A stretch of 37,699 nucleotides of DNA from Chitinophaga pinensis (lineage in GTDB: Bacteria; Pseudomonadota; Gammaproteobacteria; Burkholderiales; Burkholderiaceae_C): assembly GCA_943326015.2 (NCBI GenBank), contig CALPRQ020000035.1, positions 1 through 37,699 of the forward strand. Direction: 5' to 3'. A program made the position numbers and the translations under genes. The notes under the pieces are model-generated. The model saw only the letters and a list, made by a program, of their open reading frames with translations. It did not search any database and had not been told where the DNA came from. Below are positions 22,800 to 32,537 of the stretch, piece by piece. How positions within the stretch are numbered: the first letter of the stretch is position 1; each line of letters opens with the position of its first letter.

Positions 22800-25120
22800 C
22801 AGAAGGAGGTCCCGATCTGGAATTGGATGCTCTGGGTCTTGTCGTCGGATTGCTTGCGCACCGGACGGGCATAGGCGATTCTAAGCGGGCCGATGGGCGA
22901 AATCCAGCTGATGCCCACACCGGTCGAGGCGCGCAGTTCGGCGAAATCGACCTTCTCGTCGGCGCCGTAGATGTTGCCGATGTCGAAGAAGCCGTACAGG
23001 CGCAGCGTGCGGTCGTTGCCGGCGCCCGGGAACGGAGCCATCAGCTCGGTATTGAGCACCAGCTTGCGGGTGCCGCCGATGTTGGCCATGGCCGAGGTCG
23101 TGCTGCCGATGATCGGCGACTTGCCACCCAGCGTGCCCTGCTCGAAGCCACGCACCGAACCCAGGCCGCCGCCGTAGAAGTTCTTGAACAGCGGATAAGG
23201 CTTGCCCGAGAAGCCCTCGCCCCAGCCCGCCTCGGCGTTGAACGCGAGCGTGAACTTCTTGTTGAGCGGGATGTATTGCTGGAACTGGTAATTGGCCTTG
23301 GCATAGCGGGTGTCGCCCGCGACGCCGAGCTCGCCGTTGACGCGCTGCAGCCGGCCCATGGTCGGCACCAGCGCGCTGTCGCGCGTGTCGCGGCCCCAGC
23401 CCACCGTCAGCGGCACCGAGGTCGCCGACTTGCCGAACTGGTCGATGTAGTCGGTCTGATAGGCCTGGGGCATGCCGTTGCCCGCGTTGATCGTGGTCTG
23501 CTCGACACCGGCGCCGAAATAGACCGTGTCGGTCTCGGAGAACGGCACGCCAAAGCGCACCGCCACGCCCGGCGTGGTCAGCTTGTAGTTGCCGGCCTGC
23601 GACACCAGCGGCTGGCTGGTGCGGTAATACAGGTCGAAGGTGCGCGAGATGCCCTCGGGCGTGAAGTAGGGGTCGGTCGTGCTCAGCGAGAGCTGCCGGT
23701 TGTACTTGCTGGTGTTGACGTTCAGGCCCAGATAATTGCCCGAGCCGAACAGGTTTTCCTGCTGGATGCCCGCGATCAAGGAGAGCTTCTCGGCCTGCGA
23801 GAAGCCCGCGCCCAGCGTCAGGTTGCCGGTCGGCTTCTCGGCCACGCTGACCACCAGGTCGACCTGGTCGGGCGCATCGGGCACCTCGACCGTGTCGACC
23901 GCGACCTGGGTGAAGAAGCCCAGGCGGTCGACGCGGTCGCGCGAGAGCTTGATGCGGTCGCCGTCGTACCAGGCCGATTCGAGCTGGCGGAACTCGCGCC
24001 GGATCACCTCGTCGCGGGTGCGGTTGTTGCCCTCGACGCTGATACGGCGCACATAGGCGCGGCGCGAGGGCTGCGCCGACAGCACCATCTCGACCCGGTT
24101 GTTGACACGGTCGATCTGCGGCTTGGCCTCGACCCGCGCAAAGGCATAGCCGAAGCCACCGAAATACTCGGTGAAGGCCTTGGTCGTCTGCGCCACGTCC
24201 TCGGCGTTGTAGGGCTGGCCGGCCCGGATCGCGATCAGCGACTTGAATTCCTCGTCCTTGCCGAGGTAGTCGCCTTCGAGCTTGATGCCCGACACCACAT
24301 AGCGCTTGCCTTCGGTCAGGTTGATCGTGATCGACATCGCGTCCTTCTCGGGCGCGATCGCGACCTGGGTCGAGTCGATGCGGAACTCAAGGTAGCCGCG
24401 CGACAGGTAGTAGCTGCGCAGGGTTTCGAGGTCGGCGTTGAGCTTGGTGCGCGAGTAGCGGTCGCTCTTGGTGTACCAGCTCAGCCAGCCGCCGGTGTCG
24501 AGGTCGAACAGGCCGCGCAGGGTGTCCTCGCTGAAGGCCTGGTTGCCGACGATGCGGATTTCCTTGATCTTGGCAATATCGCCCTCGACCACGCTGAAAT
24601 TGACGTTGACGCGGTTGCGCTCGATCGGCGTGACGGTGGCCGTCACCTGGGCCGCGTAGAGGCTGCGCGTCAGGTACTGGCGCTTGAGCTCCTGCTCGGC
24701 GCGGTCGGCCAGCGCGCGGTCGAAGGGGCGGCCGTCGGCCAGGCCGATGTCGCGCAGCGCCTTCTTGAGCACCTCGGCATCGAACTCCTTGACACCGCTG
24801 AAGCTGACCTCAGCGACGGTCGGGCGCTCCTCGACGATCACGACCAGCTCGTCGCCGCTGACCTGCAGCCGCACGTCCGAGAACAGGCCCAGGCCGAACA
24901 GCGCGCGGATCGCGGCCGTGCCCTTGTCGTCGCTGTACTGGTCACCGACGCGGAACGGCAGGGAGGCAAACACGGTGCCCGGCTCGACCCGCTGCAGGCC
25001 TTCGAGGCGGATGTCGCGCAGCTGGAACGGTGCAACGGCCCAGGCTGGCAAGGCGGCCACCAGGGTGGAGGCGATCGCGCCCATGGCAACCGAGCGCAGG
25101 CGGAAAAGGGAGTTCTTCAT
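22799..25120 (-). CDS. bamA: Outer membrane protein assembly factor BamA
   Basis: Central Omp85 protein that inserts beta-barrel proteins into the outer membrane. It has 773 residues. The signal peptide ends near PAWA (about residue 28). Five POTRA domains follow (roughly 30-430), starting FQLRDIRLEGLQRVEPGTVF. The C-terminal 16-strand barrel includes the conserved GSVRGFEQGTLG lid motif and ends in the sorting signal FQIGTSF with terminal Phe. It follows rseP by 12 bases. Confidence 0.98.
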   Translation of the reverse strand: MKNSLFRLRSVAMGAIASTLVAALPAWAVAPFQLRDIRLEGLQRVEPGTVFASLPFRVGDQYSDDKGTAAIRALFGLGLFSDVRLQVSGDELVVIVEERPTVAEVSFSGVKEFDAEVLKKALRDIGLADGRPFDRALADRAEQELKRQYLTRSLYAAQVTATVTPIERNRVNVNFSVVEGDIAKIKEIRIVGNQAFSEDTLRGLFDLDTGGWLSWYTKSDRYSRTKLNADLETLRSYYLSRGYLEFRIDSTQVAIAPEKDAMSITINLTEGKRYVVSGIKLEGDYLGKDEEFKSLIAIRAGQPYNAEDVAQTTKAFTEYFGGFGYAFARVEAKPQIDRVNNRVEMVLSAQPSRRAYVRRISVEGNNRTRDEVIRREFRQLESAWYDGDRIKLSRDRVDRLGFFTQVAVDTVEVPDAPDQVDLVVSVAEKPTGNLTLGAGFSQAEKLSLIAGIQQENLFGSGNYLGLNVNTSKYNRQLSLSTTDPYFTPEGISRTFDLYYRTSQPLVSQAGNYKLTTPGVAVRFGVPFSETDTVYFGAGVEQTTINAGNGMPQAYQTDYIDQFGKSATSVPLTVGWGRDTRDSALVPTMGRLQRVNGELGVAGDTRYAKANYQFQQYIPLNKKFTLAFNAEAGWGEGFSGKPYPLFKNFYGGGLGSVRGFEQGTLGGKSPIIGSTTSAMANIGGTRKLVLNTELMAPFPGAGNDRTLRLYGFFDIGNIYGADEKVDFAELRASTGVGISWISPIGPLRIAYARPVRKQSDDKTQSIQFQIGTSF

Positions 25121-25132
25121 GGAAACAGGATT

Positions 25133-26494
25133 TCAGCCCAACAGTCGGGCGATGTCATTGAAAACGGCCACGCTCATGAGCGCCAGCAGTATGGCCATTC
25201 CGGCGCGTTGCAACCGTTCCAGCCAGGGTCCGGAGATGCTATGGCCGGTTACGCCTTCGATCAGATAATACAACAGGTGCCCGCCGTCAAGGACCGGGAT
25301 CGGCAGCAGGTTGAGCACGCCCAGGCTGACGCTGATCAGCGCCAGGAAGGCCAGATAGGCCACCGGCCCCAGACTGGCGGATTTACCGGCGTATTCGGCG
25401 ATCGAGATCGGCCCGCTCAGATTGTCGAGCGAGGCCAGCCCGACCACCATTCGGCCGATCATGCCCAGCGTCATGGCTGCCACCTCGCCGGTGCGGCGCA
25501 GGCCCTGCGCCAGCCCGCCCAGCAGATCCTGCTGCACGATGACGGTTTCGGGCGGGGCGCCCACGTAGGCACCGATGCGTCCGACCCGCGCGGCGCCCTC
25601 CCCCTTGGGCTCGGGTCGCACGGTCAGCTCCAGCTGTCGGCCGGCTCGCTCCAGCAGCCAGCGTGCCGCCAGCCCCTTGCCCTCGGCATCCAGGCTGTCG
25701 CGGATGAGCTGGCGCAACTGCTGCGCGTCCTGCACCGGCTGCGCGTTGACCGCCAGCACCAGGTCTCCTCTCATCAGGCCGGCGCGCGCGCCCGCCTCGC
25801 CCTCGACCAGGTTGCCGATCACCGGCGCCGACCAGGGCGCGACGATGCCGATGCGGGAAAACAGCTGGTCGGCAGCGCCGGCAGGCTCCAGCTCGCTCAG
25901 AGGCAGGCGGTATTCGGAGGCCGGCGCATCCGGGGCTGCAGCGGCCCACAGGCTCAGGTCCTGGCCCGCCAGCGCGGCCTGGGTCAGTTCCCAGCTCATC
26001 TGATCGAAACTCACGACTTCGCGCGGCTCCTCGCCTGCTGGCGCCAGCCGCTGCACCCACAGCCCGCTGTGCAGGCCCGCCTGGGCCGCCAGCGTGCCAG
26101 CCGCCGGTCCGGACAGCACGGGACGGGCCTGCGGCAGCCCGATCCAGGCCACGCTGGCATAGAGCAGGACAGCCAGCAGCAGGTTGGCCAGCGGGCCAGC
26201 CGCGACGATGGCCGCGCGCGCGCGCAGCGGCTGGGTGTTGAAAGCCAGGTGGCGCTCCTGCTCGGGCACCTCGGCCTCGCGCTCGTCGAGCATGCGCACA
26301 TAGCCACCCAGCGGCAGCAGGCCGAGCACGAACTCGGTGCCGCTGCGCCCCTGCCAACGCAGCAAGGTCGGGCCGAAACCGATCGAGAAGCGCAACACCC
26401 GGACGCCGCAAGCCAAAGCCATGCGGTAATGCCCCCACTCGTGGACGGCGATCAGCAGCGCCAGCGCACAGACGAAGGCGAGCGCGGTCAGCAT
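25133..26494 (-). CDS. rseP: Site-2 intramembrane zinc protease RseP
   Basis: A 453-residue inner-membrane metalloprotease. In relatives it cuts the anti-sigma factor RseA to release the envelope stress sigma factor, and clears signal peptides. The zinc site HEWGH is at residues 18-22 in the first membrane segment. The third zinc ligand motif is NLLPIPVLDGGHLL near the C-terminus. Two PDZ regions lie between (about 115-320), with GEAGARAGLMRGDLVLAVNAQPV in the second. It sits between dxr (6-base gap) and bamA. Confidence 0.96.
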   Translation of the reverse strand: MLTALAFVCALALLIAVHEWGHYRMALACGVRVLRFSIGFGPTLLRWQGRSGTEFVLGLLPLGGYVRMLDEREAEVPEQERHLAFNTQPLRARAAIVAAGPLANLLLAVLLYASVAWIGLPQARPVLSGPAAGTLAAQAGLHSGLWVQRLAPAGEEPREVVSFDQMSWELTQAALAGQDLSLWAAAAPDAPASEYRLPLSELEPAGAADQLFSRIGIVAPWSAPVIGNLVEGEAGARAGLMRGDLVLAVNAQPVQDAQQLRQLIRDSLDAEGKGLAARWLLERAGRQLELTVRPEPKGEGAARVGRIGAYVGAPPETVIVQQDLLGGLAQGLRRTGEVAAMTLGMIGRMVVGLASLDNLSGPISIAEYAGKSASLGPVAYLAFLALISVSLGVLNLLPIPVLDGGHLLYYLIEGVTGHSISGPWLERLQRAGMAILLALMSVAVFNDIARLLG

Positions 26495-26500
26495 GAGGGC

Positions 26501-27697
26501 TTAATGACTGCGCGCGACCCGCTCGGCCGCCAGGGCGCGGGCACGGGCATCGATCGCGAGCAGGTCATCGAGGCTGTGCGGCGCGGTCGGCTGGTAGTGC
26601 TCGAGCGTGGCACGGTTGATCTGGTGAATCTGGTCGAAGCGCAGCCGGCCGTCCAGGAAGGACGCCACCGCCACCTCGTTGGCGGCATTGAGCACCGCGG
26701 TCGTGCCCGGCACGGCATTGAGCGACTCCCAGGCCAGGAACAGGCCGGGGAAGCGGGCCGGATCGGCCGGCTCGAAGGTCAGCGCGCTCATGCGTGTGAA
26801 ATCCAGCGCCTCGGCGCCCGACTCGATGCGGCGCGGCCAGCTCAGGCCGTAGGCAATCGGCACCCGCATGTCGGGCGTACCGAGCTGAGCCACGACCGAA
26901 CGGTCGCGGTACTGCACCATCGAATGCAGCACGCTTTGCGGGTGGATCACCACCTCGATGCGCTCGGGCGGCAGGCCGAACAGGTAGCGCGCCTCGATCA
27001 CCTCGAGCGCCTTGTTCATCATGGTCGCCGAATCGACCGAGATCTTGCGACCCATGACCCAGTTGGGGTGGGCGCAGGCCTCGTCGGGCGTGACCTTGGC
27101 CAGCGTGAGCGGATCGCGGCTGCGGAACGGCCCGCCCGAGGCGGTCAGGATGATCTTCTCGACCCGATCGTTCCAGGTCGAGGCATCCTCGGGCAGGGAC
27201 TGGAAGATGGCCGAGTGCTCGCTGTCGATCGGCAGCAGCGTGGCGCCGCCCTGGCGCACCGCCTGCATGAAGAGCTCGCCACCGACGACCAGCGCCTCCT
27301 TGTTGGCCAGCAGCAGCTTCTTGCCGCTGCGCGCCGCCGCCAGGCAGGGCTCCAGCCCGGCAGCGCCCACGATGGCGGCCATCACGGCATCGACCTCGGG
27401 CAGCGAGCTGATCTCGCACAGGGCGGCGGGCCCGGCCAGCACCTCGGTGACCAGGCCTTCGGCGGCGATGCGCTCGCGCAGCAAGGCGGCATGCGCAGAC
27501 GAGGCCATGACGGCATAGCGCGGCTTGAACTGGGCGCATTGCGCCAGCAGCAGCTCGACCTGGGTCGAGGCGCTCAGGGCGTAGACCTCGAAACGCTCCG
27601 GATGACGCGCGGCCACATCCAGCGTGTTCTTGCCGATGGAGCCGGTGGAGCCGAGCACGGTCAGGCGCTGGCGCGCCAGCAGGAGGGAGTCAGGCAT
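26501..27697 (-). CDS. dxr: 1-deoxy-D-xylulose 5-phosphate reductoisomerase
   Basis: Second enzyme of the MEP isoprenoid pathway: converts DXP to MEP with NADPH. It has 398 residues. The nucleotide-binding motif is LTVLGSTGSIGKNTLDV, and NKEALVVGGELF follows. The metal and substrate residues lie in LLPIDSEHSAIFQ, and TASGGPFR and HPNWVMGRKISVDSATMMNK are intact. Together with uppS downstream it supplies the polyprenyl carriers used for the cell wall. Confidence 0.98.
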   Translation of the reverse strand: MPDSLLLARQRLTVLGSTGSIGKNTLDVAARHPERFEVYALSASTQVELLLAQCAQFKPRYAVMASSAHAALLRERIAAEGLVTEVLAGPAALCEISSLPEVDAVMAAIVGAAGLEPCLAAARSGKKLLLANKEALVVGGELFMQAVRQGGATLLPIDSEHSAIFQSLPEDASTWNDRVEKIILTASGGPFRSRDPLTLAKVTPDEACAHPNWVMGRKISVDSATMMNKALEVIEARYLFGLPPERIEVVIHPQSVLHSMVQYRDRSVVAQLGTPDMRVPIAYGLSWPRRIESGAEALDFTRMSALTFEPADPARFPGLFLAWESLNAVPGTTAVLNAANEVAVASFLDGRLRFDQIHQINRATLEHYQPTAPHSLDDLLAIDARARALAAERVARSH

Positions 27698-27716
27698 GGG
27701 CGAATTTCAGGTGGGT

Positions 27717-28550
27717 TCAGAAGGTCGCGAGCATCATGGCCAGCGGCAGCACCGGCAGCAAGGCGTCGACCCGGTCGAGCACGCCGCCATGGCCCGGCAA
27801 CAGCTGGCTGGAGTCCTTGACGCCCGCGCTGCGCTTGACCAGCGATTCGATCAGGTCACCGCAGACGCTCATCGCGGTCAGCAGCAAGAGACCCAGCAAG
27901 GCGGGCAACGGCCCCATGGCCCAGAGCCGGCCGTAGAGGCTGGCGCCCGGCATGCCGTAGCGCTGCTCGACCCAGGTCCAGCAGCTGGCGAGCAGCAGCA
28001 CGCCGAGGGCGCCGCTGTAGACGCCGGCCCAGCTCTTGCCCGGGCTGATGCTCGGCGCGAGCTTGCGCCGGCCGAAAGCCTTGCCGCCGAAATAGGCGGC
28101 GATGTCGGCGGTCCAGACCAGCGCCAGGATCGAAAGCAGCAGCTCGACGCCCTGGACGCGGGCCTGCGCCATGGCCCACCAGGCCAGCCCGATCAGCAGC
28201 AGTCCCGCCACCAGCCTCAGCGAGCGCGGAATGCGGGGCCAGCCGGCAACCCCGGCACGCAACAGCAGCAGCGTCGCGACCAGCCAGAAAGCGCCGGCAA
28301 GCTGCCACAGCAGCGGCAGCTCACGCTCCAGACCGACCTGCCACCAGGCCAGGCCCAGCAAGGCACCCAGACCGAAGCCGCAGGCCAGCGAGGCAGCGAA
28401 ACCCAGTCCGTTGAGCCGGCCCCACTCCCAGCCGCCAGCGACGATCAGCAACAGCGTGAGCAGGCAAAAAGGCTGGGGATCGGAGTGGAACAGGGCCGGC
28501 AGCAGGACCGCCAGCAACAGCAAGGCGGTGATGATTCTTTGCTTGAGCAT
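27717..28550 (-). CDS. cdsA: Phosphatidate cytidylyltransferase
   Basis: Makes CDP-diacylglycerol, the precursor of all phospholipids, in the inner membrane. It has 277 residues and about eight hydrophobic segments. The C-terminal signature SLVKRSAGVKDSSQLLPGHGG followed by LDRVDAL matches the CdsA family, including the essential Asp residues. SISPGKSWAGVYSG is the upstream conserved loop. It starts 3 bases after uppS. Confidence 0.97.
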   Translation of the reverse strand: MLKQRIITALLLLAVLLPALFHSDPQPFCLLTLLLIVAGGWEWGRLNGLGFAASLACGFGLGALLGLAWWQVGLERELPLLWQLAGAFWLVATLLLLRAGVAGWPRIPRSLRLVAGLLLIGLAWWAMAQARVQGVELLLSILALVWTADIAAYFGGKAFGRRKLAPSISPGKSWAGVYSGALGVLLLASCWTWVEQRYGMPGASLYGRLWAMGPLPALLGLLLLTAMSVCGDLIESLVKRSAGVKDSSQLLPGHGGVLDRVDALLPVLPLAMMLATF

Positions 28551-28553
28551 GGG

Positions 28554-29294
28554 TCAGGCGGCGTCGGATGAGGCAGCGAGCTGCTCGGAAATCAGGCCGA
28601 AACGGCGCTCGCGACCGGCATAGCAGGCCAGCGCGCGGTCGAGCTCGGCCGCATCGAAATCCGGCCAGAGCTTGTCCGAGAAATAGAACTCGGAGTAAGC
28701 CGACTGCCAGAGCATGAAGTTGCTGATGCGCTGCTCGCCGCCGGTACGGATCACCAGGTCGGGGTCCGGCACATGGGCCATCGACAATGCCGCCGAGAGC
28801 GAGGCCTCGGTGATGGCTGCGCCGCGCAAGGCCAGCTGCTGCGCGGCCTGCACCACATCCCAGCGCCCGCCATAGTTGAAGCAGATGTTGAGCACCAGTC
28901 GGTCGTTCTGCGCGGTCTGGGCGCGCGCCTGTTCGAGGCTGGAACGGACCAGATCGGACAGGCCCTGGCGCTCACCCGGAAACTCCATGCGCACGCCCCG
29001 CGCGCCCAGCTTGGGCACCTCGCGCATCAGGCCCTTGACCAGCAGATCCATCAGGCCCGAGACTTCCTCGGCTGGGCGCTTCCAGTTCTCGGACGAGAAA
29101 GCAAACACCGTCAGCACCTGGATGCCGCGCTGCAGGCACAGGTCAACCATGCGCCGCAGCGACTCGTAGCCCTGCCGGTGCCCTGCCAGCCTGGGCAGGA
29201 AACGCTTCTTGGCCCAACGGCCGTTGCCGTCCATGACGATGGCGACATGCCAGGGCATGGCGGCGGGAGACTTGACGGCTTTGGGCTTGAACAT
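28554..29294 (-). CDS. uppS: Undecaprenyl diphosphate synthase (cis-prenyltransferase)
   Basis: Condenses isopentenyl diphosphate onto farnesyl diphosphate to make the C55 lipid carrier for peptidoglycan and O-antigen. It has 246 residues. The catalytic Asp22 is in VAIVMDGNGRWAKKR, followed by GHRQGYESLRRMV and TVFAFSSENWKRP. The distal signature is DLVIRTGGEQRISNFMLWQ with YSEFYFSDKLWPDF. An internal ATG at residue 13 is a possible shorter start. Confidence 0.97.
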   Translation of the reverse strand: MFKPKAVKSPAAMPWHVAIVMDGNGRWAKKRFLPRLAGHRQGYESLRRMVDLCLQRGIQVLTVFAFSSENWKRPAEEVSGLMDLLVKGLMREVPKLGARGVRMEFPGERQGLSDLVRSSLEQARAQTAQNDRLVLNICFNYGGRWDVVQAAQQLALRGAAITEASLSAALSMAHVPDPDLVIRTGGEQRISNFMLWQSAYSEFYFSDKLWPDFDAAELDRALACYAGRERRFGLISEQLAASSDAA

Positions 29295-29330
29295 GCAGCA
29301 GGATCTGGGTCGGGTGGGCCTGGAGCAGCC

Positions 29331-29891
29331 TCAGAAGGCCATCAGGTCCTGTTCCTTGGCGGCGACGATCTTGTCGACCTCGGCAATCATGCGATCGGTC
29401 AGCTTCTGGATCTCGTCGGTGCTGCGGCGCTCGTCGTCCTCGGAGGCCAGCTTGTCCTTGACCAGCTTCTTGACCGCCTCGTTGGCATCGCGGCGCAGGT
29501 TGCGCACGGCCACCTTGGCATGCTCGCCCTCGCCACGCACGAGCTTGGTCATCTCCTTGCGGCGCTCTTCGGTCATGGCGGGAATCGGCACGCGGATCAG
29601 GTCGCCCTGGGAGGCCGGGTTCAGGCCCAGGTCGGACTCGCGGATCGCCTTCTCGATCTTGGCGCCCATGCCCTTTTCCCACGGTGCCACGCCGATGGTG
29701 CGCGCGTCGAGCAGGGTCAGGTTGGCGACCTGCGACATCGGCACCATCGAGCCCCAGTACTCGACCTGGATGGTGTCGAGCAGTTGCGGATTGGCGCGGC
29801 CGGTACGGACCTTGGCCAGGTTGTTCTTGAGGGCCTCGAGCGAAGCGTTCATCTTCTGCTCGGCGTTCTTCTTGATGGCAGACAATTCCAT
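29331..29891 (-). CDS. frr: Ribosome recycling factor
   Basis: With EF-G it splits the post-termination ribosome. Its 186 residues are the standard length. Conserved segments are [59 protein letters not shown] and [10 protein letters not shown]. It lies between pyrH and uppS in the classical order. Confidence 0.98.
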   Translation of the reverse strand: MELSAIKKNAEQKMNASLEALKNNLAKVRTGRANPQLLDTIQVEYWGSMVPMSQVANLTLLDARTIGVAPWEKGMGAKIEKAIRESDLGLNPASQGDLIRVPIPAMTEERRKEMTKLVRGEGEHAKVAVRNLRRDANEAVKKLVKDKLASEDDERRSTDEIQKLTDRMIAEVDKIVAAKEQDLMAF

Positions 29892-29920
29892 TTTTTTGAC
29901 CTCTGGTAAATGGGGATTGA

Positions 29921-30637
29921 TCAGACGTGGACCAGCGTGCCCTCGTCCTCGCCCAGCACGACGCGGCGCAGCGCACCCGGCTTGAAGATGCTGAAGACCT
30001 TGATCGGCAGCTTCTGGTCGCGGCAGAGCGCAAAGGCGGTGGCATCCAGCACTTCGAGCTGACGGTTGATCGCCTCATCGAAGCTGACCTGGTGGTAGAG
30101 CGTCGCGGTCGGGTCCTTCTTGGGGTCGGCGGTATAGATGCCGTCGACCTTGGTCGCTTTCAGCACGATCTCGGCACCGATCTCGGCACCGCGCAGCGCG
30201 GCCGCGGTATCGGTGGTGAAGAAGGGGTTGCCGGTGCCGGCGGCGAACACGACCACCTTGCCCTCTTCGAGGTACTGCAGCGCCTTCGGGCGGACATAGG
30301 GCTCGACCACCTGGTCGATCGCGATGGCGGACATGACGCGCGCCTTGACGCCGGCCTTCTCGAACGCGTCGCCGAGCGCGAGCGAGTTCATGACCGTGGC
30401 CAGCATGCCCATGTAGTCGGCCGTGGCGCGGTCCATTCCGACCGAGCCGCCGGCCACGCCGCGGAAGATGTTGCCGCCGCCGATGACAACCGCCACCTCC
30501 ACGCCGAGTCGGGTGACTTCCGCGACCTCGTCGACGATGCGCACGATGGTGGCGCGGTTGATGCCAAAGGCGTCATCGCCCATCAGGGCTTCGCCGGAAA
30601 GTTTCAGGAGGATGCGCTTGTAAGCTGGCATAAGCAT
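29921..30637 (-). CDS. pyrH: Uridylate kinase (UMP kinase)
   Basis: Phosphorylates UMP to UDP. It belongs to the amino acid kinase fold family and forms hexamers. It has 238 residues. Conserved segments are [13 protein letters not shown] at the N-terminus, [24 protein letters not shown] and [16 protein letters not shown]. Two in-frame starts exist, at 30637 and 30631. The first is used because a GAG-type ribosome site is better spaced. [13 protein letters not shown] from the second is also plausible. Confidence 0.97.
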   Translation of the reverse strand: MLMPAYKRILLKLSGEALMGDDAFGINRATIVRIVDEVAEVTRLGVEVAVVIGGGNIFRGVAGGSVGMDRATADYMGMLATVMNSLALGDAFEKAGVKARVMSAIAIDQVVEPYVRPKALQYLEEGKVVVFAAGTGNPFFTTDTAAALRGAEIGAEIVLKATKVDGIYTADPKKDPTATLYHQVSFDEAINRQLEVLDATAFALCRDQKLPIKVFSIFKPGALRRVVLGEDEGTLVHV

Positions 30638-30681
30638 GGGTCTCGTTGATATCCGGTGGATTTTAGGGCTTCAGTGCGACA

Positions 30682-30709
30682 ACGGCCGACCCCGCGAAGG
30701 GCCGGCCGT
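30682..30709 (-). other. GC-rich hairpin between tsf and pyrH
   Basis: ACGGCCG (30682-30688) and CGGCCGT (30703-30709) form an inverted repeat, with extra CCC/GGG pairing inside. On the minus strand no T run follows, so it is a weak candidate for intrinsic termination. It may be an mRNA processing or stabilising structure in the 140-base tsf-pyrH gap. Confidence 0.4.
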
Positions 30710-30777
30710 GCATTTTCCCGGTCGGGGGCGTGCCGGCATCTTGCCGACAGCGCCTGGCAAGCCGGGTCAGATCCGTA

Positions 30778-31677
30778 TCAGGCGCCCTGGGTGGCGGCTG
30801 CAACCTGGGCAGCGACTTCAGCAGCGAAGTCGTCGACCTTCTTCTCGATGCCTTCGCCGACCACGAACATGGTGAAGCCCTTGACACTGGTGTTGGCGGA
30901 CTTCAGGTAGGCGGCCACGGTCTGCTTGCCGTCGGCGGCCTTGACGAAGACCTGGTCCAGCAGCGAGACTTCCTTCAGGTACTTCTGGATCGAACCTTCG
31001 ATCATCTTGGCGGCGATCTCGGCCGGCTTGCCGGATTCGGCAGCCTTGGCTTCGGCAACCGAGCGCTCCTTGGCGACCAGCTCGGCCGGGACGTCGGCGC
31101 TCGACAGCGAGACCGGCTTCATGGCGGCGATGTGCATCGCGGTATCCTTGGCAGCGGTCAGCGTGCCGTCGAACTCGACCATCACGCCAATGCGCACGCC
31201 GTGCAGGTAGGCGGCCAGCTGGCCACCGTCGGCATAGCGCTTGAAGCGGCGGATCGACATGTTCTCGCCGATCTTGCCGATCAGGCCCTTGCGGACTTCT
31301 TCCACGGTCGGGCCGAAGCTTTCCAGGGTCAGCGGCAGCTCGGCGATGGCGGCGACGTCAGCCGGGTTGTGCTTGACGACCAGCTCGGCGACCTGGTTGC
31401 AGAAGGCCAGGAACAGGTCGTTCTTGGAGACGAAGTCGGTTTCGCAGTTGATCTCGACCAGGGCGCCGGTGGTGCCGTCGATGAAGCTGGCGATCACGCC
31501 TTCGGCGGTCACGCGGCTGGCGGCCTTGCCGGCCTTGTTGCCCAGCTTGACGCGCAGGATCTCTTCGGCCTTGTCCATGTTGCCTTCGGCTTCGGTCAGG
31601 GCCTTCTTGCACTCCATCATCGGGGCGTCGGTCTTGGCGCGCAGTTCGGCGACCATGCTAGCGGTGATTGCAGCCAT
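30778..31677 (-). CDS. tsf: Elongation factor Ts
   Basis: Guanine nucleotide exchange factor for EF-Tu. It has 299 residues. The N-terminal UBA-like segment includes [19 protein letters not shown] and the [15 protein letters not shown] helix. The core has [11 protein letters not shown], the conserved exchange motif TDFV. It is cotranscribed with rpsB, separated by a 110-base gap that contains a perfect terminator palindrome. Confidence 0.98.
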   Translation of the reverse strand: MAAITASMVAELRAKTDAPMMECKKALTEAEGNMDKAEEILRVKLGNKAGKAASRVTAEGVIASFIDGTTGALVEINCETDFVSKNDLFLAFCNQVAELVVKHNPADVAAIAELPLTLESFGPTVEEVRKGLIGKIGENMSIRRFKRYADGGQLAAYLHGVRIGVMVEFDGTLTAAKDTAMHIAAMKPVSLSSADVPAELVAKERSVAEAKAAESGKPAEIAAKMIEGSIQKYLKEVSLLDQVFVKAADGKQTVAAYLKSANTSVKGFTMFVVGEGIEKKVDDFAAEVAAQVAAATQGA

Positions 31678-31742
31678 CTTGTTTCTCCGTTCGGGTCCGT
31701 GATTGAACCCAGTGTTGCACTGTCAGATGAAAATTTGCTTGC

Positions 31743-31769
31743 AAAAAAGGGGCTCGCGAGCCCCTTTTT
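31743..31769 (-). terminator. Perfect palindromic terminator / attenuator between rpsB and tsf
   Basis: A 26-base perfect inverted repeat (31744-31769): AAAAAGGGGCTCG, then its complement. On the minus strand the stem ends in six T. It lies 18 bases after the rpsB stop. Because it is flanked by A and T runs, it would work on both strands. It probably stops a fraction of rpsB transcripts before tsf. Confidence 0.85.
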
Positions 31770-31787
31770 CGACTTGGGTGCCCGGTA

Positions 31788-32537
31788 TCAGGCAGCGTCT
31801 TGCACTTCGACGAATTCGTCGCCGGCAGGAGCTTGAACGGTCTTGACCAGGTCGGCGCCAGCGCTGGCACGGCCTTCCAGGATCGCGTCGGCGATGCCGC
31901 GAGCGTACAGGGCGACTGCCTTGGCGGAGTCGTCGTTACCCGGGATCACGTAGTCGATGCCTTCCGGCGAATGGTTGGTATCGACGATGCCGATCATCGG
32001 GATGCCCAGCTTCTTGGCTTCGGACACGGCGATCTTGTGGTAGCCGACGTCGACGATGAAGATGGCGTCCGGCAGAGCGGGCATGTCCTGGATGCCGCCG
32101 ATGTCCTTTTCGAGCTTCTCGATCTCGCGGGTGAAGGTCAGCTGTTCCTTCTTGGACATGCTTTCCAGACCGGCTTCCTTCTGGGCTTGCATGTCCTTCA
32201 GGCGCTTGATCGAGGTCTTGACGGTCTTGAAGTTGGTCAGCATGCCGCCGAGCCAGCGCTGCTCGACGTAAGGGACGCCAGCGCGGTCAGCTTCCAGGGA
32301 CACGATGTCGCGCGAGGTGCGCTTGGTACCGACCATCATCACGGTGCCGCCGTTGGCGGTCAACTGGCGCACGAACTTGGCAGCCTCCTCGAACAGCGGG
32401 AGGGTCTTTTCCAGGTTGATGATGTGGATCTTGTTGCGGTGACCGAAGATGAACGGAGCCATCTTGGGGTTCCAGAAGCGGGTCTGGTGACCGAAGTGGA
32501 CACCGGCTTCCAGCATTTCGCGCATGGAGATAGACAT
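31788..32537 (-). CDS. rpsB: 30S ribosomal protein S2
   Basis: Small-subunit ribosomal protein, 249 residues. Conserved segments are [58 protein letters not shown] and [19 protein letters not shown]. It is the first gene of the long minus-strand block, preceded by a structured leader and a TACAAT box. Confidence 0.99.
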   Translation of the reverse strand: MSISMREMLEAGVHFGHQTRFWNPKMAPFIFGHRNKIHIINLEKTLPLFEEAAKFVRQLTANGGTVMMVGTKRTSRDIVSLEADRAGVPYVEQRWLGGMLTNFKTVKTSIKRLKDMQAQKEAGLESMSKKEQLTFTREIEKLEKDIGGIQDMPALPDAIFIVDVGYHKIAVSEAKKLGIPMIGIVDTNHSPEGIDYVIPGNDDSAKAVALYARGIADAILEGRASAGADLVKTVQAPAGDEFVEVQDAA

